Below are positions 12,201 to 25,213 of a stretch of 64,000 bases of DNA, piece by piece (within the stretch, counting starts at the first letter, position 1; every line of letters begins with the position of its first letter). The notes under the pieces are model-generated. The model was not told where the DNA came from, did no database searches, and saw only the letters and a list, made by a program, of their open reading frames with translations. The stretch is from positions 62,001-126,000 of the forward strand of contig VXCM01001512.1 in the NCBI GenBank assembly GCA_014773175.1, given 5' to 3'. The translations under genes were made by a program, and so were the position numbers. The stretch is from Lucifuga dentata. Its lineage: Eukaryota; Chordata; Actinopteri; Ophidiiformes; Bythitidae.

Positions 12201-15200
12201 ATGCAATGACTCTGCTGTATTGGAAATGGATGTATGCGACAGTTAACAGAGTTTTGAACCCAAACAAATGTACTGTAATCACTAGGGTGATCTCCTCCAT
12301 CTGGCAACATTCCTACAGCTCCTATAATGGAAAATATGAAAATGATGTACAACCTTATTCCCACAATGTTTAATTGGAATGTTTAACATTCCCATCTTTA
12401 TTAACTCTGCGGTGACTCGCTCCCTACCTCTGCCCGGAGGGGTGGGGAGCGACTGATTGAGGTTTTAAACACTCAGTCCCCAGTTGAATTGCAATTGCAG
12501 AGGCTTTTAATTAGATAAAGCTTGGTTGGTTTGAACATATACTTTACAGCCATGTCAGGCTAAAAGGGTCCATGTGTCATAAATATCCACCCAGACATTA
12601 ATAGAATTGAGATTAGAGGGCAGAATGTGTGGATCAGCGTAAAAAAAAAGGCAGCCAGCAGTGGGACGACTTCATGCGGTGAGCTATTTATAGCTGCTAA
12701 AACAGACGACTCCATTAATATCAGGCTTACCCTTTCTGGAAATGTAAATCACAAGGGCCACGGCTTGACACGCATGTTATACAGCTACGGTGTGTCGGTA
12801 TTAACAGTAGAAGGCCTTGATTTACAGTAGACGAAGCTTTCTCCATTTTCGTGTACGATTCCCTCATGGACATCTGGTGTGTGTAACACTTTTGTACTTC
12901 TAAAAGTGAGCAAGTATATCAAATAAAGCATATGGCTTAAAAGATATATTTTTAATTGCATGTCTGTTTTGATAAGGCAGCATGAGGACAAGCTTCTGCA
13001 AGGCTCAAGCTTCTGCAAGACTGGAATACAAATGTCTAAACTTGTATGAGAGTCAGGTTGAGAGCTGTCACTCATAAACTCCCTTTCATTTCCGCCCTTG
13101 ATGTTTATATTATTCACAGACGCTAGCAGAGCAGGTGTACATGAAGAGACAGAGAGGAAGAGAGACAGCCAGAGATCAGATCACAGCCTCAGCGGACATT
13201 TCTACAAGGCCACAGGCTGATCAATAACTTCCACATTTCAGAAATGCATCAGATTAAATCCAATACGCCTTTATTCTGAAAGCGCAGGGATCCATGTTTA
13301 ATTGAAAAGCGTCTCACACTGAATCAGATGGCTTTGCTTTTGGAGCAGCTTGTCATCTCCCTTTCTTTCTTAAGCATGTCAGCTCCTTTTGCATCCTTTT
13401 ACTCAAAGTGCAGGCATCCGTGTTGTTACCTCATTGGAGCGACACGGTCAATGTCAACATTTAAAATAATGCTGTTTATGACTTTGTGGGGTTTTTTTGC
13501 TGAGTGCTCTTACAACATATGGTGACCTTCATACACTGTAGGCCTCAGAGGGAAGGAAGACGCTGCGTTATTCACACACGGCAAACAAAGAAACACAAGC
13601 AGTGGACGAAAAGTCAAGACAGTCCTTTGTGCGACAGGATGAAGTAATGTCATGAAACGGAAAGGGTTTCTGAGTTCTGTCTGAAACATTTTTTAGAAAA
13701 CCTGTTGTTTTCTGTATTCTCAAGTACACAATGATATGATTTTTAGAGAAAACTGGCAATTAACTGCCAAACAGTGCAAATTATGGAAGTCAAAGACAGA
13801 CATTATTCAATCAAACACAATCAAATTTCAGTTTCATCTGCCATTTATGTATGTGCAACAAATTGAAAATTAAAAAATCCAATTTTCATTTTGACGATTG
13901 AATGTATCAACTCTTGCCAGAATTGCTGCAAAATCCAGAACAAAATGCGTAAGCCCATCAGATTCATAATGACATTCAAAGACAATGTGCAAAATAAACT
14001 TGTGTTATGTTTGTGCGATGTCAGGATTTTAGTGCCAAAAAAAAAATAAAAAAATGAAATTGGAAATTTTACATTTTCCATTTGAATAATGGCAGATTTT
14101 CTAAAATTTGTCAAACTTTTTAAAATAAACACCACAATCCGAGCAACTTTGGCCTCGTTTATCTTGAGTCAAATGAAGGTTTGAAATTAAAGGCGCAAAA
14201 ATCTGACTGCAGGTTGAGATTATTTCTGTGATGCTTCAATCTGTCTATGAGCTTTCTCAGTCAGGCACATTATCTGGTAATTGAGATTGCATTTTAATTT
14301 TGGCAGTAATGATGCATTTTCAAACATGAAATGAGATGTTGTAAATCTCAACACAGAAGCCACATAGAACATATAATTACACATCAGACCTCATTTATGC
14401 ATCTGTATCCTCTGCATGGGTCCTTGAAATATAAAGGACCCCCAAAAGGCAAATTAAGAATCTGTTCATTTCTACTAGAGTATTAATAAAAATGAAAATA
14501 CACATTTGCATAGTGCAAAGCCTTCATAAGTCCTGCTCAGACCATGAATCTCAAACGTGGAAGCTCTGTGATTAGAATTTAAGAATGTGAAACAGAGGAC
14601 CAGCAATGTGTGTATGAGGCATAATGAAAATAAAATGTTAATATGAATTTTTCATGGAGGAACCTGTGTGACAATTGCCTACGTGTGCATTTTCCGACGA
14701 CAATACATTATTCAACGAGAGCGTATGACTTGAGACTTGGAGTTCATTCTTACATTTACTCGAATTTGATCAAATCTATGAATAAAATGGTTATGTATTT
14801 ATATATATGTAGAACATAAGTTGGATGATTTATGTATGAGTGCTTTTAAATAGGTTTCACACTGAAATCCACAGTGGGGTTTTATTTGCTCCACAGGCCT
14901 CAATGACTCTCCCTCTTTTCAATGCTTCACATTTGTTCACAAAAGGAAATTTATCCATATTTCATGATTTTCCTTAGGAAATATACTTAAATTGCTTTAT
15001 TTTATAAACACGCAGAAGGCAAACACAATATTAAAATACAAGTAAAATACAGATGAAGTGCTTTCAGCAGTTCAGCAGAAAAAGGTACAGTTCTGATGTA
15101 AAACAAACCTGAAAGTGATAGTTTTTCCATGAAACTAATCATCTTCATTGCACAACTGGTGTTTATTTTGTTTACGCACATTTATGTAATAATCAATATA

Positions 15201-15631
15201 AAAAAATGTGGTTTGGTTTCTTACATTTTGTTATTTTAATTATTTTAACCATTTTTACATCTTGCATTTTGTTTAATGCAACTGGTAATTATCTGATTTG
15301 GGGTATGTGTAGTTAAATTCTAGAAAGCATCAAACTGCTCAACTAAATAGAAACAAGCTTTTTTCTATCTCTCAGACACACACACACACACACTCATACA
15401 CAAACTCACAAAGGGCAAAGATGCAGCATAAACTGATATACTGTATTTCTCCTGTTTCATTTAAATCAACAGAAAAAATGAGAGATTCTTTTAAATATTC
15501 TTTTGGTCTTGTTCTGGATTTGTAAAGTATGCTACAAAGTGTATCACATTTTCTATTTTGCTGTGCTTTTGTGAAAGTTAGTGATGCAGAAACAAATTTT
15601 CAGCTTTAGGAGCAAAATTTGACCTGCAACT

Positions 15632-16042
15632 CGTCTCCACAACCTAAGCAGAGCGCGTTAGCTAGCATGAGCTTTGGGCGGTAATTGAAAGAATGAGATT
15701 GTAGATTCACGCGGCTAAAACACATTTCCTCCACCGGGTGTCGGACTCTCAGGGATAGGGTGAGGAGTTCGGACGTCGGAGTAGAATTGTTGCTCCTTGG
15801 CGTCAGCTGAGGCAACTTATCAGGAAGCCTCCTGGATGCAACTGGGAGGAGACCACGGAGCATACCCAGGATACACTGGAGGGATGATTATTATTTTTTT
15901 TTTTTTCATTTTTTCTCCATCTGTCTGCATATGTACTTGTGGTATTTTTATAAGAGCTGGAGGATGTGGCTAGGAAGAGGGAAATCTGCAACATTGCTTA
16001 GCATGCTGTCTTTGCCCGGACCCAATAAATGGATGGATGGAG
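15632..16042 (+). mobile_element. decayed 3' end of a non-LTR retrotransposon (LINE)
   Basis: On the + strand, from CATGAGCTTTGGG through AGGGATAGGGTGAG, GCCTCCTGGATGCA and ACACTGGAGGGA to AATAAATGGATGGATGGA, the order of segments matches a LINE 3' region very common in teleosts. Its protein ends with reverse-transcriptase-associated words such as RMPPGRLP and RPRTRWRDY. The copy is 5'-truncated and full of indels and stops, with a poly-T insertion near 15892, and the typical (TGGA)n tail remains. I cannot assign the clade (RTE- or Rex-like). It lies just beyond the arap2 3' end in opposite orientation. Confidence 0.8.
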
Positions 16043-16086
16043 TCAGCTTGGATTGAGCAAAACAGACTGTCAAGCATTACAGAAGG

Positions 16087-16770
16087 TTTATTAATATATT
16101 TATATATTAGCAATTAGCTATTATTTAGTGCAAATTCTGAGATGTTAGGCTGCAGAATAGCTAAATTAAAAACAAAAGTTTGCAGATGTCAGGAGCCAAG
16201 CGACAGCAGCAGAGCTAAAGGTTACAGGTGAACAAATGGTTGGTTACTGCTACAAAAATAATTGCACATGTACAAATTATTACACAAATAATTACAAGCA
16301 CAACTGTCACTCATGGCCAGGAAAAGAGAAGAGTCGATGACCAGGTACCATTCATCTCTTGCACACTGCAAGCACAAATGATTTTCATTGCATTCCAGTG
16401 CATGGAATGGTGGATTCTGTCGCTAAGAAACAAATGCATTAAAATTCTATCTTAATGCATTAAATTGCTAGAGGCATTAAAATTCTAGAGGCGTCAAAAT
16501 CCAGATTGTAGTGTAGGGTCAGGACCGTGTCCAGCTGAGGTCTGCGTGACCTCCACCATCCCGCACCTGTTTTCCTCATCCCCATGTGCATCATCTCTTT
16601 ATAAATCCAAGTTCAACAGCAGTCTTCAGGCTATTATCCCCTCTGGTGAAAAGCACTTTGCATCATCCATCTGCAACTGCAAGTTATTTCTCCATCATCC
16701 TCAAGCAACATTTTTTTTCTGATTGCTCAATCTTCCCGTTTCTCTATTCCTTACTTTCTCCTTTTCGCTC
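16087..16770 (-). other. arap2: probable arap2 3' UTR with candidate polyadenylation signal
   Basis: The only AATAAA I see on the minus strand between the stop codon and the LINE relic is at 16092-16087, about 680 nt past the stop. The stretch has no open frame of note. Transcript ends were not available, so the limit is inferred. Confidence 0.4.
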
Positions 16771-17118
16771 TCAGTCGTCGTTCTTGACACTGCGGCCGGT
16801 TTTGCTCAGCACTAAGTTGAGTTCATTCAGCAGATTTGGTGGCATCATACCCTCCCCACCCGGAGAAGGCCTCCTGCTGGCGCACTTGGAGGCACCCTGA
16901 GGAGGAAGGGTCAAAGTCTGCAAGGGTCTAGTGGGGGATGGGGATGGGTGGCGTTGAAGCTGGCAAACACTTAGAGAGGTTCTTCTGTGCCTAGATTCTG
17001 AGGCCTGGAAGAGATCAATGGGTCTCGGGCAGTTGGCTGGCGTGCCCGGCTTGGGGTGGAGGCTGATGTCCTTGATGGTCTTTGGGTCACCATTGCTGAA
17101 GGAAAATTTCTCTGTCAG
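16771..17118 (-). CDS. arap2: arap2 visible exon 22: terminal coding exon with stop
   Basis: Residues 852-966 followed by TGA at 16773-16771. Basic, proline- and serine-rich tail, with CPRPIDLF, SRHRRTSLS and SPSPTRPLQTLTLPPQ, ending in LLNELNLVLSKTGRSVKNDD. The short ELN.VL motif near the end also occurs close to the C terminus of ARAP2. RHRRTSLS is a possible basophilic-kinase site (inference). Acceptor CCCCCCCACAG is strong. Confidence 0.9.
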   Translation of the reverse strand: MTEKFSFSNGDPKTIKDISLHPKPGTPANCPRPIDLFQASESRHRRTSLSVCQLQRHPSPSPTRPLQTLTLPPQGASKCASRRPSPGGEGMMPPNLLNELNLVLSKTGRSVKNDD

Positions 17119-20100
17119 CTGTGGGGGGGAAAAAATGGCAGATGGAGATGAATGGCTGCAGAGTTTTAACTTGACAACAAACCACAAGGGCAAAATTTAC
17201 TACATTTTTTATGGCAGTAGGTGTAATCCTCACGGGGTTCACAAATATCTCCATATCTCCAATATTTCCACAAAAATCAAATAGTTTATAAAGTGAAAAA
17301 AAACTTTTGTACAGAACATTCTCTCTCTTATTTAATTGATTGCCAATATTAAACACACACACACACACACTCCAAGAGCTGAGCTGAAACAGTAATTAAA
17401 ACATGTTTTACTGCAACTGGACTGTTTACAGTTGCAGTAAGAAACGATGAATGCAAGTTTTGCTATGATGTTGCATTCAATGCACATCAGATTTTCTGTA
17501 AAAATGAACCACCGACTTGGTAAAAACACTCACATCAAACTCCCAGTGATAAACACTAGTGATCAAAGTGAAATGATGTCAGATGCTGGTATTCCAAGTA
17601 AATCGTGTAAATAGGGCTGAGAAAAGCCAAATTTCTGCTTCTCTGAATAGAACATGAATGCAGCAGAAAAACGGACATATTTATGCGAGATATACTGATT
17701 TCTCACCTGTTTGTTGTGCGGTGGATTCTTCTGTTCCTTAGTCACAGTGCCACTGATGGAGGATTTACCAACTGCAGTTTCTTCTTTTGTGTTACTACTC
17801 TTTGAATAGAAGTCTGATCCGCACTGAAGACACAGCCAACAGGAAGAAATTACTCGTACAATGACATTAGTGTTAGTTTCTGTTTTTAATATGGATTCCT
17901 TAGCTCATTAAATTATATTTCATAAGTAAAAACTGCTTAAATTCGGATTATATTTATGTTATGCTAATTTTGGCAAACTTTGTGTTGTTTAGTTTCTCTT
18001 CACATGTTTGAACAAATGATTAATTACACTAGAGCAACCAGAAATAAATGTAAAACAAACTGTGTGGACGTAGCTAAGCAACTTCCAATCTGCTTGAATG
18101 CATGATTTTCCAAACTAAAAGCCCTGTCTTTAGTGATGATGACTAATGACCTGCCTTCTGCTGTTTATTTGGCTTCTACAGATGTGAAACCAAAGAGAAT
18201 ACAAACACACATATACCCAACTACATGTACAGCACATGCACACACACACACTTTTCTGCACTTATACAAGGTATAGATAGAGACATGCGCACATAAACAG
18301 GGCATGAAATAGACTTTAGACTTTTTAGTCTATTTATTCAGTTTAGCTTCATTGCTGTAAAATATAACCACTCTATTGTTATTTAGGCATCAGTATAAAT
18401 ATCAGTTTTTGTCCAGACTACACCCAGCCCTGTGGAAATCAGGGTGAGTGTGATGATTCTCAGACAGACCATGTAACGATCTCTGGCTGCACTTCCTCCC
18501 TAACAATGTGTACTTTAATGTCATGGTGACCCTCAGACCGTGGTGCTGTAACAAACCTTTATCCCTGATAGGACCTGTTCCTGGACCTTTGCATTCTCCC
18601 CCAACCCTCCAACATCCCCACCACCGCCAACCCTCATTCCACCTCCCTTTAAAATAAGATCCTCCATAGCAGTTGCTATGGAAACTGCCTGAGCGCAATG
18701 CTCACTAACAGGTGAGAGAAAGGAAATCAAGAACACTGAAATGCTCTCTGCTGCTTTACTTCATCTACACTTTCTCTCTTGCCCTTCCCCGAAGTCCTAT
18801 GTCCTTCCCACAAGCCCTGCATTGGAAGCTGACAATCCTGATATTTAGCGGATTTGCGAGAGGAATCCTAATATTTTTTCGCTGGATATAATCTGCTGTA
18901 GCTTTAGTCGAGAGCTTCTCCAAAGAGCATGAAAAAGTTACTGAGCCCATAGTGATAAACACCTTGAAACACTTAGACAAAAATTGGCTTCCCCTTTAGA
19001 TCAATCTCTCTCCCTAAGCACTGCCATTTTTTACTTGTTACCCCAAACTAATGCACTAAAAGGCTTTTACAGAAAGTACCTGTGATAAGTAAGTACTGTG
19101 CTGGAGATGATTTTCAATAAAGGAATTCGAGCAGAGGGCGAATGCAAATGAAATGTGCTGAGCATACAAATACGACACTGGAATGCTTCTGTGAAATCTT
19201 GATCTGAGCTTGGTTATGATGATGATACATTAAAATCTCTGGTGGTGCTATTTGATTTTAGAATTATCACTGTTTTCTCCTTCCTTTATTTTGGAATTGA
19301 GAGGAGAGAAAGCACGAGTACAGAAACGTGCATGTGTTGCCCGTTTAATCTGATGGAAGGAATGCATGCAAAAATAAAAAAATAAGAAGAAACTGAAACG
19401 TGTAGCTGTTCTCCATGTGTTTGCTTTGCTGTGAATTATTTAAGTCATATGTGCTGCGTCAGCGACTGACAGCGCAACACTTAGCTCTATGTGGGGGCTA
19501 AGCACCACAATGCGATTGTTACAGCCGCCTTGACCTTATCCTCACAGCTTTTCCACATAAAATGATTTATGTTATTGCTGGGTGACCTCAAAACTTTACA
19601 GTATATCTCTGTTTATGCATTCCGTCTGCGTAACACTACAGATGATTGCAGAAATATGATTTATCATATCTCCTCGTTCCGAGGTACGGATTGTAAAAAG
19701 ATGATTTATTCAGGCCATAATCTGGCATATTTTTCATCTAAATAAGGAAGGTAAAAGGACACATATGCTGGTATTTTTTTGGGCTTCCAAAACTACAGCA
19801 AAAGTGCCTCTGACACTCCCAAAGTCACAGCACGCCTGAGCGTCTGCCTCTAATCATTAAATGACTTAATCAAGCTTGGGAAGTGTGGAGTACGTACCTC
19901 ATTATTATTCTGACAGCTGCATCTCGCCTCATCTTATGAAAGCCCACTCACCTTCACTCTGATGATGTCTGTCACCCAGCTGACCTGTGCTTCTCTGTCC
20001 TCGCAGCAGAAATGCCTGAGGAGGGAAAGGCACATCAGTCAAAGAGTTCCACTCAGGATTTTAAACAGGTGACTGGATGTTGTGAGTCACTGAGCTGGCA

Positions 20101-23100
20101 ATGGTTTTTCTTCAGAGGGGACAGCAGAAGTTAATGTGCGCTGATCACTTTAAACATGAGCTGGCAGTTATTCGCTGTGATCACGAGAATCTGCATGGGT
20201 AAAGCATATCTTTGCAACGATGTCTGGTGCTGCAAATTAGGCTTATGATTTAAAAGGGACATATTATGCTTATTTTTCCCTGATTTTTATTGTGTTATAA
20301 AATAGAGAGTATGTATTGGATCTTGTCAAAGTTGCAAAACTTGAGGTTCACACGTATAAGAATTCATCCAGCAAGCCAAATCCACAGACGCTCCAATGTC
20401 CTTAAAGCTTTGTATCTGATTAGTCCTTTAATTCCATAACATGTTTACATCAAAATGTAACATATTGAAATTTATTTCATTTGCAGAGTTCAGGTCTGAC
20501 ATAGCTAGCCAATCAGAAAACAGAGCAGTCTTTTTGGGAGGGGCTTAAAGAGACAGTACCTAAACCAGCCTGTACTTACTTGCCATTTTTTTTTTGTAAC
20601 TTTGGAAATTAAATACTCCAAAATGTCTGCAGTAACTTTGTTCATATTATGGTTGCTTATCGTCTGAGATGTGCTGAATCTGACCATGCCACTTTCATCG
20701 ACTGCCTATGTAAATTTCAATCTTTGCAGGTCATCAAAAATTAGAACTTTTGCCACGTACATGTCTCTGTAATGGACTTTGGAAATGAATTACTCCAAAA
20801 TGCTGCAGTAAAAACTTTTCATAATGTATGTTCATATATTCTGAGGCGTGCTGAATCCAACAGGCCAGGCTTATCTACTTATGTGAATTTCAATTTTTAG
20901 AGCTCATCAAATATGAGAACTTCTGCAAGTAAAATGCCTCTGCAAGTTGGAAATTACTTTAAAATGCTGCAGTAAAAATTGTTCATGTTATGGTTGCTTT
21001 TTGTCTGAGATACGCTGAGATGTGCCAGTTTTGTCAACTACTTGTGTGAAATTCAATTTTTCAGACTCAACAAAAATGAGTTTTGCCACTCGCGTGTGTG
21101 AGTAAGGGACTTTAGAAATTATTTACTCCAAAATGCCACAGTAAAATTTATGTAAAAATAATGTGGGCTCATACTTTGAGAAGTGTTGAATCCAATTACA
21201 CCAGTTTTTGTCAGCTACTTATGTAAATTACACCTTTCCACTCATGTCATATCTGTATCACAGTAGATTCAATTTGTTTCATGGATTTAATCTCTGAACT
21301 TGTGGCAACAGATGAAAATATGAGAACTGTCAGCAACAAACAGACGAAATAAAACACAGAAAGACAATGTGTATTAATTACTCGCTAAAAGCACCATTTC
21401 ATCATGTTAATTCCATTCATAGGTTTATTAGAAGTGACGTTCCAATTATAATTTGAGAATTACTGTAAAGGACTCACCATTGTTGTTTGTCGGTGTAGAC
21501 TGTGAAGCCCCAGCTGTTAAATGGAGAAGGACACGAGTCATGGTTTGCTTTTGCAAACTGGCGAAAAAATTTAAATGTCCTGGACAACAGCTTCATCTCA
21601 AGGGCTTTCAAATTGTTTTTATGAGACACGGAATTTAAACAGCATCCAGATTTGGAACAAAAAAGCTCGGAGAAAAAGTTCTGATGAAGATCGCTGCAGG
21701 TTGAAAGCGCGCATTTAAAATGCAAACAGGAAAGTTCACTAGTTATACTGTTTGCTAAACAGCGGAATGAATTAAGTTAATCAGTTGATTTCCTGCCCAC
21801 ATGTTTATACGTGGGCAGACCTCAATATGCTTTGGTCCAAGGTGGATGATACATTAAGCACATGCTGTTCACCTTTATTAGGAAAAATAAAAATATTAAA
21901 ATCACCAAAATAGTCTGGCAAGAGGGAAAAATGTGTGTTATTGCAGAATCAACACAGCCTGTTATATGTAAATGACGGCATTCACATACAGCTAATTGTA
22001 TGACGTTACAAGGTAGATTCAGCAGGTGCCGTCTTCCCACGCTCTGCCTTGAGAACGATAAGAAAAGGTGATGTGCGCATTCTGCATGCACATATGCCGG
22101 CGTGTCGGTGCAAGTACGTGGGATTTAACCTGCACAGAGGCAGTAGAAGGTGAAAAAACCACCTTCCTGGAGAATACACCTTCCCCGAAACCCTTCACGG
22201 CTCTGGATGAACAGGAGCAGAGAAGTGGGGGAAGAACAAAGAGAAAAAGAGAGGGAGGGAGGGAGGGGGTAGAGATGGAGAGCGAGCAGCCTGGAGCACC
22301 ACTCCTGTGAGTTACGGCGGCAGATCCGACCCCGCAGTCGGCGGCTCAAAGATAGACCTCTGCCTAATGAGGTACTGGAGCGGTGCCTCTCCTAACCCTC
22401 TCACCACGACTCTCTCCATTCTCCTCAACTCACTCTTTATTTCTTTATTCTCCATATCACTTCTCCCACAGCCCACTCAACAGTATATCTACAATACCAC
22501 ACTATCGCTACTTCCTTCTGTCCCCTCTTTCTTTTCATCTCCCACTCCCTCTCTTATCCACTTTTCCTCCCCTGAAGGACTGCGTAATGCAGACAATCCA
22601 TTTCTGGACTCATTTTTCACGCTTCCCCAGACTCTAATTCCGACATGGGGAAAATTATGAGGAATTATAATTGGGTAATGTGAAATATAGGGTTTGGCTT
22701 CTCAAAATTTCCTCTTTGTTTGACCAACAAGAAAAGCTATGGCTCCGGCGTGTGTCATAAATTACAATAATAGAAGATCATTAAAATAAAACAGCAGCGG
22801 CAAGGTTTTCTATCTGCAGAGGCAGAGTTTGATAATTTCTATTTGTTAAAATGCAATTACTTTTAATCAATTTCATTACAGTGAAAAATAAGATGGGTCA
22901 GTCGTAGTTTAGGAATGTTCAACACAAAACGTCGGGGGAGAGAGAAAGCAAAATATACTGTATCTCACACACAAACGGTAAGGATAAATAATCACTAGTT
23001 TATCTTCCAATCACAGAATATTAATTCCATTTTTATTCATATGCAATAAACAAAAACTATTTATGTATCATGTATGTAAGTGCAGTTTACCTGGCTGGAG

Positions 23101-24638
23101 GTTTGAGCTTTTTCTTCAGACCGATGTAACATTTCACAGACTTAAGTAGAATCGATCTCTCTGCTTTACTGCTCTGAAAATATGGAAATTTCCTGTCAAA
23201 GCGCTGGATTATAACTAAATAAATACTAGGAACATTTCCAAAATATCAATCTACTTGAATGAATAAGATCACATAATAAAGAAAATAAATGTTAAAAAAA
23301 ATGAAATTAAATTAATTGAAATTATAAAATAAGCTAAAAATAGAACAGAATAAAACAAAATAAAATAAAACAAAATATGGGAGCTGTTTCATAACAATAA
23401 GGCCGAACAATTCATTTCAAATACATCATCAAATTTCTTCCAAACAACAAAGAGAAATTAACAATACGGCAAAGATAAACCCGTCTCTGACACCTACACA
23501 TCACAACCCACCAATCACACCCTCTATTATCATCCAACACGCTAAAGCTGAAATGCTGAGGCCAAATAATATCAATTACATTTCACTAACACTTCTAATT
23601 TCCTTTGTATTTACGTGGTAATTAGCCGCATTTTTGTGAAACTTGATATCATTGTAATTAAGACAAAGAGAAGCTTTCAGCTCTCACTCCTGCCCTTCAA
23701 CACTTCCCCTCCCCCTAAGTCCCCCCACCCTCCTACTGCCAGAATTACTGCACCTCCATCAATTATTAACACTCCTTCGCAGTCCTTCCCGAATCCCATG
23801 TTTCAACTGAAGAAATGGGCTGAGAAGAAAAACCCTCTGGGGAACCCAGGCCTGCTGGTCCCGTATTCTTCCTTTTCTCAAATAAAGTGTAAAGTCCAAA
23901 ACCATGGGTAATTTCCCCCCTTAATTCGGCGAAATGGAACTCTGAGAAGGACATGTCACCAGGGAATGGAAGAAGGGGGGGTCTGGTCGGGATGGGGTCC
24001 CAGCAGATAAAGGTATATTTGGTTACAGTCATATAGGCTGCATTTCTGAGCATGTTTCGGTTCTCTTAAGCAGTTGTAAACAGCTGAATTCCCTGGTGAC
24101 TCTCCGCTCTTCTGATACTTTGCGTCTGCATGCAAAATCATATGGAAGCAAGTGTTTACAGTAGATGTGGTAGTAGATTAAGTCGAGAACAAATTTTTGC
24201 TTACTTTGAAATCTCTGTAGAGCAGCAGCTTCTCTGCATGTAGTACAACGTATTTGTCCTGGAATTTATGCCCTGACAGCAGTTTGGAGGATCCATCACT
24301 GAACTTCAAATAAGCTCCTTTCGTCAACTGCTTCAGGTCTGTGGTAAAAGCACTAAAATCATTTCAACCGGAACAACGGGTGCACAAGTCAACAATGAAG
24401 ACCAAAATGTGACTTTAACTAACTTTAGAACTAAATTTAACTCTAACTTTAGGATGTAGAATTTGCCCTCTTTTTCATATACAAGTTGAGTTTATAACAT
24501 GAACATTATGGCTAATAAGACTCTCTGTCTTTATACTAAGAAAAAAATATATACTGAATTAAAAGTTTTATATTTTGATAAATCAAAAAGTGATTTTTGA
24601 AAGTTCTCTTTTCTTGGTTTAACAGCTTTTTCTTTTCA

Positions 24639-24694
<56 letters not shown>

Positions 24695-25177
24695 CTAAAG
24701 TCTTTCTGGGTCAAAGGGCATCAATTCAGCTGCAATACCGAATGTGGCCACTGCACAGCATGGCGCTGTTCTTGGCAACTTTGCCTTCGATTGTCAATTG
24801 AGTCGCCTAATGATGAAGTCTTCAAAGCGACAGACTCAACATGAATCTTGATCAATGTATGAAAATTTGGGTTCAATCCCAATCTGACCCTTGGTCTGGA
24901 TACTCCCCTCCATTGGTGTGATCGCTTGGAGGGTTCCCTGTGTTTAGGGATCATTAAATCACTGNATGGCAGCAAGTGCAATGGTGCTGACTTCTATAAT
25001 ACACAACCTTTGCATGGAAGCAATGACTTTGTCAAATATTATTTTGATCAGACAGGCAGATATTTGCTAAATATACTGTAAATATGCTGACTATGCTAAG
25101 GGTTTGCATGCTGTCCATGGTGCTGAAGATCATGGCATCAGTAAACAATGTGTGACAGAGGCCTATTTCAAACTCAG

Positions 25178-25213
<36 letters not shown>

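Larger units (their letters stand above)
6874..15631. other. gene-free stretch downstream of arap2, near part
   Basis: Apart from the MITE at 7897 and the CA repeat at 9191, nothing is recognised. The longest open frame (10638-11168, + strand) has leucine/serine-rich low-complexity translation from CT-rich DNA and no domain. The block 12370-12830 is free of obvious repeats with TTAATTAG and TATTTATAGCTG words, and may be conserved non-coding DNA. Confidence 0.65.

Noticed and set aside
12627..12830. 67-codon + strand frame in a repeat-free block
   Set aside because: No recognisable domain, and composition and context fit non-coding DNA better.
24841..24965. GGGTTCAATCCC word as a tRNA-type B box (SINE or tRNA gene)
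   Set aside because: No matching A box at the right distance and no cloverleaf; at most a very old SINE fragment.
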